Source: Phoronis australis
Lineage: Eukaryota > Phoronida > Phoronidae
DNA length: 64,000 nucleotides
Direction: 5' to 3'
NCBI GenBank assembly: GCA_002633005.1
Contig: NMRA01000076.1
Span: 870,748 to 934,747 of the forward strand
In this document: one piece after another, positions 43,101-51,396 of the stretch
Layout of the letters: each line of letters opens with the position of its first letter
How positions within the stretch are numbered: the stretch's first letter is position 1
The notes under the pieces: model-generated
The model's database searches: none
What the model saw: the letters and a program-made list of their open reading frames with translations, nothing else
What the model was told of the DNA's origin: nothing
Translations under genes and position numbers: made by a program

Positions 43101-46100
43101 TTCTGTCATGAGAGCCTGTTTACCTGTCGTGATGGGAATGTAGGACTTTGTTGCATTATTTTCTTGTATTACCTGTGAATAAAAACAATAAGTGCACTTG
43201 TGTGCCTCACTGAAAAATGAGACCAACTTGGTTATTACATGCATCCTGTCAAATGTGTACTTCTGTGTTTGTTATGAAGTTGTTGCTTATTAAATATAAG
43301 TATGAACAGAATTAATTAATAAGTTAAGCATTTTTAAAGAGACAATTACTTCCTTACTATGTACAATGTAATTAAAACTAGGTTGCTTTTGTCACAAAAA
43401 TAGGTCTCCAATCTTTTCATACCATGTCTGTCACAGAAAATTATTTCCATCCTCAAAAACTTCTTTCAAGATATCGGCAAGTGACACCATGAATTGTGAC
43501 AGGCCTGACCAAGCTTCCCAAATTTGACCCTCTTCATATCAATAGGAATCATTCTAAATATAACTTTTTAGCACTGAGAGAGCACAAAAACATGTTTCAC
43601 TTGATACCATTGCTAATTCTGTTGTGTGAGATGTGCTAAGTTTACAAGTCGAGGTGAAATGCAATTTCTTTCATTCACGGGCATTTTGAGATGTTGGGTA
43701 TTTTCGTGCGGTATAATTTGAGATTACCTATTGCCTGGAGATTTCTTGATTTCTTTTTATTGATAGCAACTTGTAGTTTTCAAGTCTAGGAAAGTTTGCA
43801 GATCAGTTTGTCAATCATCCTGCGCCATGATTTTCTTGCTTAGAATGCGAGTGGGAAAGAAATGTTCCTGCGTCTTTCTTGACTAACACGGGGCAAATTG
43901 AGTGCTTGATGAAGGAGTTGTGTTTTTCAGGAGTTCTCACTTCAAGCCGAGAGCATCTTTCAAGGCTCCGACCGTCGAGCAGATTTAGACAAGGCGTACA
44001 CTCGCCTCATCACAGCCATATTTGACCAGATTGATCGAGTGGCGGAGGAGCATCACAAGACTCCAAAGGAGGTCGTACAGCTAGAGAACTTCCACCATTT
44101 GTATGGTCAGTATTTCGTTTCACTTACTGGATTTAAATGTGTCTTAAATGAATAACTTGAGTTTTTGTTTATCATAGTTTATGGTAATCATGTTCACCCA
44201 TTTAGCACAGTTTGGTCAACAAGTAAAATTTTGTTGCGTCCAATTCTGTAACAAAAATGAACTATTTATAAAGTTTTTGTCTGTTGTTAAATGCACTTTA
44301 TTGCAGGTGATCTGTTACACCTTGTTCCTGACATGCGCAGGACACTCAAGTGGGCCCATTCCATTGATCCCTTGGAATCATTTTTTATTTTTTATCAAAT
44401 ACACTTAATATACTAAGTTGTAGATGTAATAAAACAATATTTTGTAAAAAATCTTCCATTATTTATGGCCTTTTAAAAATAGGAAAATTACACTTTTGGC
44501 ACTTATTTTTGTGCAAATTAGGTGAAAATTGTGGTACATTTCCTAACTGTAAATAATGCTTTAGATTTTTACCTGGGAAAGTACATGTAAATTGGTGCTA
44601 TTTATAAGTTTCACTTTGCTCTGTTTATATTTATGTATCATCTCTTGTGTCTACAACCGAGATACACCTTGCTGATGAAATTTTGTCAAGTTGTTTGTCT
44701 GAGTGACCACTTGCCTGTCAAATGGAGGACTGGTCATCTACCATTAGCCACCTCCTTCTAGTTGTCTCCTATGACGACAGTTTTCAGTCATTTATCTAAT
44801 ATTTTGATCTCAGTCATGGAAGTTAATCCCGCTTACAATGAAGTCAGCACGCATATTGTTGCTAAACTTTGCAAGTTTCCGTGCTTCCTAAGTGTAAGTC
44901 AGTATGATGCAATGTTTAGACAGTGTTAGGGGTTTTGATGTGAGTGATGCAAAGAACCCTGGCACTGGCTGTTGCACATCAGTCTTGAATTTACGTGCAT
45001 AAGCAGAATCAAAGAAGCACCATGACTAAATTTTTTTGCTGATGTCAGTGATATTGGCACATTGGTTGTCCTTAAATGACTTTGTCCCCTTGTGCATCAG
45101 AGCACGCCGCTCAGTTGGATCTTGCGTGCACACTTCTCTAGAAGCTTGAGGGATTCAATGTTGGTGTAGTTTCCTCGACATCAGTGCTGTAATGAATGCC
45201 TGGTGAAAATATTGTTGTTGCTCTCTTCCGTAGCTATGCTTTCTCAGCTCAAGATTTCTTGTCTGGAAAATGAAAGAAAAGAGGCCAAACAACGGTATCA
45301 GGAGAGTCTGCACGCTTACGTAACTACTTCACTGGGCCGACCTCTGGAAAAGTTACACGTAAGTGGAAGAACTGAACGTATTTGTAACTTTATGAAATAC
45401 ACATTTCTTGGCTTCAGTTACCTTTGAAGAGATATGCATTTTGCCAAAGTGTTTGATGCCTTGGGAAGTCTGTGATTGTGTCAGCCAGGTACCTGCTTCT
45501 ATCACAAACTAACATTGCTGCACTGTTTTGTGTGGAGTAGTTGAAGTTAATATGCAGAGCGTTGTAAATTGTTTGTTTTACTGATTAGATGCTTGTCCTA
45601 AGCCGTACATATTCTTGTTGTTACACTCTGTGGTAGAATATTTTCTCACGTGACAAATTAGGTTTTGGTTTCAACTGCCTTTGACTCTCAAATTAGTGAT
45701 TAGGGCATTAGTCACTTACTTGGGTCCCAGATTTTAAGAGACAGCTTGATACCCGTTGTTCAGTAGAGAAAGTTGGTTTTCAAAATGCGAGAACCCCTCT
45801 AAGTGGCTATTATTAAAAAAGCATTGTTTGTCCTTATCTGTTTTTTCTTTGAAAATCAAGCCAGTGGTTTCGTCTTTTTTCTCTTGGAATGTTCACTTTT
45901 TCTAAAAAGAAAATCCACTTGAAACGAGCAAAAATGATGTGAGATTTGTTTGTTTACTCATTGTTGAGTAAATCTTGGCATTTCAAATCTTGCTTACCTT
46001 CACTTACTTTCCTGCATTTTTTAACTTTTGTTAGTCTAACTGCAGGTCTCAAAACGACTTGGGGTAGAGGCTAGAACCAACTTTATTTTTGGTCTGATCC

Positions 46101-47486
46101 CTGATTCAGAAGTTGTGCTGCACAAAAGATTTTTAATGTCACACGTATTCTCCTTACAGACATTTTTTGAAGGCATTGAGAACCGGGTAAAGTCAGGAAT
46201 CAAGGAAGAAGAAGTAAGCTATCAGCTGGCATTCAGTAAGCAAGAGCTTCGGAAAGTGATCAAAGAGTACCCGGGCAGAGAGGTATGTTTACTATAGGAC
46301 AAGAGAACTAATGATGAATTTGTTCGCTACAGTTGCGCTCTTTAGATTTTTCTGATTTGTGTGCCTGTCGTACTAAAACAAAGAGGGATCTGTTTCCAGT
46401 CTTGTTTTAACAGACAATAAACCTGCTGCAAGAATGATTTTCATACTTATCTAGAACTAGAACTAGTCATCTTGATTTAGTTGCCTGTAATGACAAGCTG
46501 TGTGTAGGTGTCTAACAAAATTCACTAATGTCTTATCACATTCTGCAGGTGAAAAAGGACCTGGAACATTTGTGGAAGAAGGTGGAGAAGCACTTATGTG
46601 AAGAAGAAAATCTGTTCCAGGTGTGTGTGTGTGTGTGTGTGTGGTTGCTTTGAACTGGCAGGAGGAACACTAGGGGGTGCTGGGGTGTTGTGTTAGCCAC
46701 CAGGGCCGAGTTGCATAAAAGTTGTACGCTGTACAGCAACCATGATGGGATAATGAGTGGTCATTACCTGGTGCATGTAACATTGTGCTAGAGAGAGGGA
46801 CCTATGAGGTGCTGGGCTGATGTTTTGGCCACTAGGTGGTGATGTGCTGTTTTGCAGAATGGTGGTATGAGAGTCCATCACCAGGTAGTGTTGTAATAGG
46901 GAGAGGGTATAGTGGGATTGATAGTAGGTGGTCTGTGGTGACTGCTAGGTGCAGGTTGTTGGCTGCACAATTTGCTTCTTACAAACATCTTGAGGAATAT
47001 CTTGGCTCCGGTGTTGCCCCGGCAATTGGCTCAGGAGGCCACGGGGGATAGCTGGAGATGGACATCAGATGGCGTTGTAAGGTAAGTGGTGGCACAAGAG
47101 GCTGGGGTAATTGTTTTCTTATGTCAATGTAGTTAACCATGAAGTCTATTCTTTTAATGAAGCCATTTAGTGGGCAAATATCAAGAAAGCTTTTTTTGGT
47201 AGCAAACAGATGCAGTGGTAGCAGATTCACCATAAGGGTATATTGTAACTTCACTGTGAAAAACATTCCATGTCATAAACTGCTGTATCTGTCTCTATAA
47301 TAGTCAGTTTGTTCATAAATTCTGTTCTAGGTTGTGTGGCACTCTATTCAAGACGAATTCATCAAGCAGTACTCCCATTTTGAGAAGCTGATTGAGAGCT
47401 GTTACCCAGGTTCTGGTATATCGCTGGATTTCACCATTAATGACATTCTAGAGTTCTTCTCAGATATTGCCAAAGTACAAAAGTGA
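25001..47486 (+). CDS. EXOC1: EXOC1 (exocyst complex component 1, Sec3), 20 coding exons
   Basis: Known role: subunit of the octameric exocyst, which tethers secretory vesicles to the plasma membrane; the N-terminal PH-like domain binds PI(4,5)P2 and the C-terminal helical bundles bind other subunits. Seen here: 20 GT-AG exons joining in frame to 2742 nt (913 residues plus TGA), counting exons 14 and 15 once; human is 894. Matches run end to end: [11 protein letters not shown] at the start, [12 protein letters not shown] in the PH-like domain (about residues 20-130), [17 protein letters not shown] at the start of the coiled coil, [49 protein letters not shown] and CYPGSG near the end. Oddities: exons 14-15 are duplicated across an N; the exon 19 donor lies in a GT repeat; exons 11-12 form a lineage-specific linker. 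No canonical AATAAA was found in the first 500 bases after the stop. Confidence 0.97.
25263..25505 (+). mobile_element. tRNA-derived SINE with perfect 11-bp target-site duplication
   Basis: Head resembles a tRNA gene: box A TGGCCTAGTGT near 25275 and box B GGTTCGAGTCC at 25319-25329. A unique body follows and the 3' end is T/A-rich. The element is bounded by TTAGCCTCAGT at 25252-25262 and again at 25506-25516, so both edges are fixed. It lies in EXOC1 intron 1, in sense orientation. Confidence 0.85.
26400..26530 (+). CDS. EXOC1: EXOC1 coding exon 2
   Basis: Acceptor CTTCAG, donor GTATAA. Encodes [20 protein letters not shown] at the start (human [20 protein letters not shown]) and [11 protein letters not shown] at the end; part of the PIP2-binding PH-like domain. 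Confidence 0.95.
26697..26856 (+). CDS. EXOC1: EXOC1 coding exon 3
   Basis: Acceptor TTGCAG, donor GTTTGT. Encodes [20 protein letters not shown] then [15 protein letters not shown], the end of the PH-like domain. Ends in phase 1. Confidence 0.96.
27274..27464 (+). CDS. EXOC1: EXOC1 coding exon 4
   Basis: Acceptor CTTCAG, donor GTAAGT. Acidic linker, then [20 protein letters not shown], the start of the coiled-coil region. Ends in phase 0. Confidence 0.96.
27894..28019 (+). CDS. EXOC1: EXOC1 coding exon 5
   Basis: Acceptor CTTAG, donor GTTTGT. Encodes [20 protein letters not shown], matching human [20 protein letters not shown]; coiled coil. Phase 0 at both ends. Confidence 0.95.
28391..28492 (+). 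CDS. EXOC1: EXOC1 coding exon 6
   Basis: Acceptor GACAG, donor GTAAGC. Encodes [20 protein letters not shown] then [14 protein letters not shown]; coiled coil. Phase 0 at both ends. Confidence 0.95.
28862..29104 (+). CDS. EXOC1: EXOC1 coding exon 7
   Basis: Acceptor GTGCAG, donor GTATAT. Encodes [20 protein letters not shown] and, at the end, [13 protein letters not shown], matching human [20 protein letters not shown] and RLASHLNNVFVQQ. Phase 0 at both ends. Confidence 0.96.
29799..30048 (+). CDS. EXOC1: EXOC1 coding exon 8
   Basis: Acceptor TGCCAG, donor GTGGGT. Encodes [20 protein letters not shown] and [15 protein letters not shown], matching human [20 protein letters not shown] and LSRLYEREIKDFFEV. 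Ends in phase 1. Confidence 0.96.
30276..30445 (+). CDS. EXOC1: EXOC1 coding exon 9
   Basis: Acceptor TTACAG, donor GTAACA. Serine-rich linker with [20 protein letters not shown] and [12 protein letters not shown]; human has a similar serine-rich LTGSTSSLNK segment. Ends in phase 0. Confidence 0.94.
30861..31267 (+). mobile_element. Non-autonomous DNA element with ACAGGTCACAATTTTTTAT ends
   Basis: About 407 bp in EXOC1 intron 9. Left end ACAGGTCACAATTTTTTAT; right end is its perfect reverse complement (31249-31267). The inner sequence also pairs in part (CAGTTAGCAACC and CAGTCAGTGAC motifs). No coding frame of note; no clear target duplication. A fragment of the family is at 6983. Confidence 0.75.
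31955..32062 (+). CDS. EXOC1: EXOC1 coding exon 10
   Basis: Acceptor TTTCAG, donor GTATTT. Encodes [20 protein letters not shown], matching human [20 protein letters not shown]. Phase 0 at both ends. Confidence 0.96.
32487..32560 (+). CDS. EXOC1: EXOC1 coding exon 11 (variable linker)
   Basis: Acceptor CCGCAG, donor GTGAGT. Encodes [20 protein letters not shown] then SEASE. Basic and serine-rich, not alignable to human but in the place of the human linker around TMAEAEDLDGG. Ends in phase 2. Confidence 0.85.
34022..34111 (+). CDS. EXOC1: EXOC1 coding exon 12 (variable linker, possible cassette)
   Basis: Acceptor ACCCAG, donor GTAAGT. Encodes [20 protein letters not shown] then LSTPAPTNE. 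It is 90 nt long with phase 2 at both ends, so skipping it keeps the frame. Not alignable to human; supported by the splice sites, the open frame and the position. Confidence 0.8.
34112..38819 (+). other. EXOC1 intron 12, longest intron (4.7 kb)
   Basis: No coding exon or named repeat was recognised. AT-rich with many T-runs. Confidence 0.6.
38820..38924 (+). CDS. EXOC1: EXOC1 coding exon 13
   Basis: Acceptor TTTTAG, donor GTACGC. Encodes [20 protein letters not shown] then [14 protein letters not shown], matching the human [25 protein letters not shown] region. Joins to exon 14 as GDRSDNFNSLFMLV. Ends in phase 2. Confidence 0.93.
39739..39782 (+). repeat. 22-bp tandem duplicate
   Basis: GGTGGCTTCAGATTAACG plus TTTT occurs twice in a row. 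The same pair occurs in copy B near 41440-41485, so it predates the block duplication. Confidence 0.85.
39905..39958 (+). repeat. 27-bp minisatellite, two units (copy A)
   Basis: Two units of a G-rich sequence beginning GTGTTGTCGGCG and containing GGGGGGTACT. Confidence 0.85.
40332..40458 (+). CDS. EXOC1: EXOC1 coding exon 14, copy A
   Basis: Acceptor TTACAG, donor GTAGGA. Encodes [20 protein letters not shown] and [18 protein letters not shown], matching human NSLYMLVKMSHHVWTAQ and VTVKRNFDKCI. Identical to copy B at 42065-42191. Only one copy can be used, because a second one breaks the frame. Confidence 0.9.
40880..40963 (+). CDS. EXOC1: EXOC1 coding exon 15, copy A (no donor site)
   Basis: Acceptor TTGCAG. 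Encodes [20 protein letters not shown] then FVHHFE, matching human [24 protein letters not shown]. The last codon is followed by N (40964) and then AG, so the donor present in copy B is absent here. Probably an allelic duplicate. Confidence 0.8.
40964..40964. other. Undetermined base (N) at the joint between two repeated blocks
   Basis: The only ambiguous base seen in the window. It lies directly after exon 15 copy A, and the next base starts a second copy of sequence already read from 39264. This is what a forced contig join looks like. Confidence 0.9.
41608..41691 (+). repeat. 27-29-bp minisatellite, three units (copy B)
   Basis: Three units beginning GTGTTGTC; the matching place in copy A has two. 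The length difference is what two alleles of a VNTR would show. Confidence 0.85.
42065..42191 (+). CDS. EXOC1: EXOC1 coding exon 14, copy B
   Basis: Same 127 bases and splice sites as copy A. This copy is followed by a complete exon 15 with a donor, so it gives the usable gene model. Confidence 0.9.
42613..42696 (+). CDS. EXOC1: EXOC1 coding exon 15, copy B
   Basis: Same 84 bases as copy A, but followed by the donor GTAAAT. Phase 0 at both ends; joins to exon 16 as [14 protein letters not shown]. Confidence 0.93.
42773..42968 (+). repeat. CAGTA/CAGTG pentanucleotide tandem array
   Basis: About 190 bp of CAGTA and CAGTG units, with occasional CTGTG and TAGTA variants, in EXOC1 intron 15, starting 77 bases after the exon 15B donor. 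Its 'ORF' of cysteine, threonine and tyrosine is only the translated repeat. Confidence 0.95.
43931..44105 (+). CDS. EXOC1: EXOC1 coding exon 16
   Basis: Acceptor TTTCAG, donor GTCAGT. Encodes [20 protein letters not shown] then KAYTRLI, and near the end [17 protein letters not shown], matching human QKTPRDVVMMENFHHIF. Ends in phase 1. Confidence 0.96.
45234..45358 (+). CDS. EXOC1: EXOC1 coding exon 17
   Basis: Acceptor CCGTAG, donor GTAAGT. Encodes [20 protein letters not shown] and [10 protein letters not shown], matching human [20 protein letters not shown] and SLGQPLEKLN. Ends in phase 0. Confidence 0.96.
46160..46282 (+). CDS. EXOC1: EXOC1 coding exon 18
   Basis: Acceptor CTTACAG, donor GTATGT. 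Encodes [20 protein letters not shown] then IKEYPGRE, nearly identical to human. Phase 0 at both ends. Confidence 0.97.
46549..46620 (+). CDS. EXOC1: EXOC1 coding exon 19
   Basis: Acceptor TCTGCAG. Encodes [20 protein letters not shown] then NLFQ, matching human [14 protein letters not shown]. The donor is the first GT of a (GT)11 microsatellite. Confidence 0.95.
46621..46643 (+). repeat. (GT)11 microsatellite abutting EXOC1 exon 19
   Basis: Uninterrupted GT repeat starting at the first intron base after exon 19 (CAG|GTGTGT), so the repeat itself supplies the splice donor. Confidence 0.95.
47331..47486 (+). CDS. EXOC1: EXOC1 coding exon 20 (last)
   Basis: Acceptor GTTCTAG. Encodes [20 protein letters not shown], then [20 protein letters not shown], ending IAKVQK and TGA at 47484-47486. 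Matches the human C terminus up to DILDYCSSIAQSH. Confidence 0.97.
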   Translation, partial: VVWHSIQDEFIKQYSHFEKLIESCYPGSGISLDFTINDILEFFSDIAKVQK

Positions 47487-47496
47487 AAGGTTAATT

Positions 47497-47540
47497 ATAA
47501 GATGTCAAACACTCTCATTGAAGACATCTTAGTTATAGAT
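47497..47540 (+). other. Hairpin just after the EXOC1 stop
   Basis: ATAAGATGTC and GACATCTTAGTTAT pair across about 16 bases, with eight uninterrupted pairs (AAGATGTC/GACATCTT). It begins about ten bases after the TGA, so it would lie in the 3' UTR. Confidence 0.5.
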
Positions 47541-48748
47541 TGTAAAGAAGATACCACTGAGCAGCTAAGGACATGAGATTGAAAAATCAGCTCATTGAGA
47601 GTCGCAATCTTTGTTATGTGAGGAAATAATATTTGTTCTAAATAAGATAACTTTTTTCAGATGTATTCAGCGGCGAGAGATGTAGATTGTACAATGAGTT
47701 CTTACGTTGAGAAACAGAGGATTTGTTACATGAGGGTACTGTAGCTTAATTCTTTGGCTTCTGGGTTCTCATATGGGAAACGCCAGCTTTTCAGTTTTAA
47801 AAATTCTGGTTTCATAGGCACATTTTTAAGCACATGTATGAGGTCTCCCAGGTTCCTTTTTGCTGGACCTGTGGTAGACTGTGGATAATGGGGAAAATTG
47901 ATATCCCTGGTGTGATGAGTAAACTTGAGAATATGCTATCAGGAATTATTACCAAACCACAGAGAATCCTGTCTTTAGATTGCTTGAAACATGGTATGCT
48001 AACTTCCGATGTAGTGTAATAGTTACCACTATGTAGTCTCATAGTTACCAGCTTAGTCTGAAATGTCACTTTTTATTCATCCCAACCGGATGCTAGTTGT
48101 CACTGCTGGTGATCTGATTTATCAGATACTGTTGGAAATCATATACCCTGGCCCCCAAGCATGCACTTGGTGTCTGCACATCCGAGTAGGTAAGAAAAGC
48201 TTTAGAGTCTAATAAGAGACGAGAAATCTGAGGAAAGAACATGAGTGGTCGTGTAATGAAACAAATACAATCTGATTCCTTGGGTGTATCAGTCATATGG
48301 ACCAAGGGAGAGAAACATTGGCTCTTGGTTTGGTGCAGTACTACTCTCGCTTGGTCTATATGACTTGATATTAACCCATATTTTTATGGTGCATTTGCCA
48401 TTGGTGATCAAGCTATCTTTAATGTGTGACTGTGGTGCTACTGCGTTTTTCATTTACTGAGAAGAGTTAAACAAAGGTCATAACATTATCCTGTGCTCAC
48501 TCTACAGCTTTGAAATGTGGTTGAGAAAATCATTCAGGTCTTCAGGTATCTGTAGATTCAGTAACCTTAAAAGGAAATTGTGGGAACCAGCAATGGAAAT
48601 CGTAATACTACCACATTCACATACGGGAACATACCAGTAGAAATTAAAAAATACCGTTAAATTTCAGCAAAAGTGCTTGATTTCATATGGCCGGGTCGTG
48701 GCAAAATTGGCTAGTTTCGTGCAACTATGTGCAAGACTTTCCGTCTCA
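47541..48748. other. EXOC1 3' UTR or spacer
   Basis: No gene recognised. No AATAAA within about 500 bases of the EXOC1 stop; AAATAA-type variants occur around 47625-47645. Confidence 0.5.
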
Positions 48749-48749
48749 T

Positions 48750-48873
48750 TGGCGGATCTAGGGTAGTTTAATTTGTGGAGTAGCCAATACACAATTTCCC
48801 AGGGTCAAATGGCGGGTAAAAGCACACCCCGTTTTTTCTCTGTTTAGGTCGTGTCCGTAGGAGTGGGAACCCT

Positions 48874-48905
<32 letters not shown>

Positions 48906-48927
48906 TTTGTAAATCCACCTACAGTGC
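48750..48927. mobile_element. hAT-like non-autonomous element with poly(C) tract
   Basis: Left end CATTGGCGGATCTAGGG; right end reads, in reverse, CACTGTAGGTGGATTTACAA. The TGGCGGATCTA/AGGTGGATTTA similarity and the G/C-run next to the end are typical of hAT-type termini in invertebrates. No target duplication was settled. Confidence 0.55.
48874..48902 (+). repeat. Poly(C) tract of 29
   Basis: Uninterrupted run of C in the sequence as given; the exact length is likely to be unreliable. Confidence 0.9.
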
Positions 48928-49830
48928 CTCTTCAACAATTTAAATAGACTTGGAAACTGACATTCAGTCCATTCGGGAGAATCATACTGGCGTGTCCTGG
49001 CTGGGGGTACTACGAACGAAAGGCACAACAGGCCTGTGTAAACTTAATTTCGTACGTATTCAATGCACCTACATTGGAAATGTCGACAATATTGGCGAGG
49101 TGTTGTCTATTGTGAAAAACATCGTGCCCTTAGATAAATGTCCGTATAAACCCATGCATAAAGTATTTAATAAAAACAGTACGATATGTGCGGGCGAGGT
49201 GACGAATAATGCGTTGGCTTTTAACCTCAGCAATTTTGCAGAGAATTTCGCTCTTACCGACTAGTTGTACCAACGGCATTTTATTCTCTGGTAAGTGCTT
49301 GAAAGGTGTACGTTATGTACGTAGCTACTTTGGGAAGGGTCACAATGTTATATTCAGTGATGCGTAACGTGAATATTATAGTTGACGTACTCTAGTGATT
49401 CGAGTACCTTTGTTAGATATCAGTCGTTACTCGTACTTGTAAGTACGCTTCTGAGATGCACGAACGATAGCGTAATGATGCGCTCTATTCCATCAGGGGC
49501 GTTTATCTCACTCATGGTAATGCCGGAACTTAGCGAATTCTAAATTCTTGGACGAATTAATCTTTGGCGTATTAAATGTCTGCAATCCATAGCATGACGT
49601 GTGGTATTTATATTCGAAGGCTGTCTATACATGATGAATTGTTAGCTTGTATTGTGTTGTATTCTGTTGTTTTGTATTATATGGTAGCATCATTAGATGT
49701 ATAAACATGGTCTTCAATTTCTCCCAATTACGGTAATTGAGAAAGGGGCCGAACGTTTTTTGTTAAAAGCATCGCTTCTGCTCCGTTGAACTGAGTAGAC
49801 AGTCTGGCGGTTGATATGGCCTGGGTAGAG

Positions 49831-49953
49831 TTCAGTAGCTGTCACGCGGCTAGAAGAATCTGGCCCAAATCACGTGCTATCATTCAAAATACACGACAGT
49901 CTCGCGTAATCTCGCATAGTCTTGCTATTTAGCGAGGTCTTAGAGTTACTGAA
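49831..49953. mobile_element. TTCAGTA palindromic MITE, copy 1 (downstream of HSP70)
   Basis: Starts TTCAGTAGC and ends GAGTTACTGAA. The inner CACGTG, TCTCGCGTAATCTCGC and TAGCGAGGTC strings match copy 2 at 54087-54223. Confidence 0.8.
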
Positions 49954-49979
49954 CTTTACCCTGCTTCCTCAAGTCCCGG

Positions 49980-50189
49980 GGCTCGTTCCAAGAAAACTTT
50001 ACTTACAGTCAATTTGAAGATGAAGCTTAAATTTGTCTCAAGACCGTTTCAAGACTCTTACGTTTTTGACTTAAGTTTTGTCTTAATTTTTACTATCTTA
50101 CCGGACGTGGAAGTTTCAAAGTTTGGAAATTGAGACAAATCTTAGACTTAAGTCAAAAATGAGCTTTAGTCAGTTTCTTGGAAAGGGCA
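49980..50189. mobile_element. 210-bp inverted-repeat element
   Basis: Left end GCTCGTTCCAAGAAAACT, right end CAGTTTCTTGGAAAGGGC. The inside folds back as well: AAATTTGTCTCAAGAC against ATTGAGACAAATCTTAGAC and TTTTGACTTAAG against CTTAAGTCAAAAA. No coding capacity. Confidence 0.75.
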
Positions 50190-51038
50190 TTGTTGTAATC
50201 TTCTAGAAATAGACTTCACGGAACCAAATCACTTCATGAATTTGTGTGTGCTTTTGTCGCTGTAACCCAGACTATGATAAAACTGCCTTCTATTACATAA
50301 TTCAACTCGCGATTAAAACCCCTACTGTTATAAAATTGGTATCAATTTATCCCATTGTCCAAATCGGTGGCGATTTCAGGGCCTCCACAATTCGCTAATG
50401 CTCGAGATCAGTTTCTTCAAGTTGACCTGTCAAGGTGAAATTTGGCGATTTGTACTATAATCACGAAACAACGAATTTTGTCGTTTCATAGCTTCAAAGC
50501 TAATAAAACAGGACTGAAGAATGTATCTCATCCAGCAATGGCCATTGCCCGTATAACAGATGATTTCCCTTTAAAAATGATATGGTAGTTGAATAACCGT
50601 CCCATGCGCCGAGTCTGAACAAAATTTGTTCACTTTTTCTTTAAAGTCTCTACAGTGAGACTCAAGTGTGGCGTCTGCTCCATGCAAAAATAAGATATCT
50701 GGTATACAAGAAACCCTTTGATTCCGGTCAAAACTTTTTCTGTTATTCATATTTTATAGCATTTTGCAAACATTATTTTTGTGATACTATGGGTATGAGT
50801 TGTGTGAGTTACACCAACGGCATTGGTGCAAAAATACGTTTGTTAAAAAATTGAAAATAGTTTTTCTTAGACTACTATTATACAGCAGCTGTACAATGCG
50901 CAGGTGACTGACAATGAGCGGATGAGAAATAAAGTTTAGGCCTGGTGGGTTCTTGTTCCTCGGAAAAATGTTCAAAATACTAAGGTCGCGGTGTCTATCA
51001 CGAAGTTTTATACTAACCTATACAAATATTTTAGAACG
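50190..51038. other. Spacer 3' of HSP70
   Basis: No gene or repeat recognised. Confidence 0.5.
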
Positions 51039-51044
51039 TTTATT
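51039..51044 (-). terminator. Candidate HSP70 poly(A) signal
   Basis: AATAAA on the minus strand, about 350 bases after the HSP70 stop, in an AT-rich stretch. Confidence 0.5.
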
Positions 51045-51396
51045 TAAAATAAATAAAATTGTTGCAATTCATAAAATCAAAACTGAATGACATGGTAACA
51101 AAACAAAGTTAAATTCACTCCTTAAATAATACAGGCATTCACGTGTGACTCAGAATATAAAATCAAGAAAAAGTATAATAATTATTAAGCAACAATATAA
51201 CATTACTCTGACCAAACTGTCGGTATTGCAAATCAGTAGATTACCGAGACAATAATCATCGGTACCGGCTCGTCACTTCCTTTTTGTTCGCATAAGATAG
51301 AGCATGCAGGTACTTGAGTTCGTTTACCATATGCATATTAAGCATGCAGACTAGTCTTAGTTCAAACACAACCAATACTCCCCCAATTAAATTGGG

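Noticed and set aside
48950..49264. 104-codon plus-strand ORF in the spacer after EXOC1
   Set aside because: It begins with TTG, not ATG; no recognised motif or splice sites. Left out as unsupported, though it is the longest frame in that spacer.
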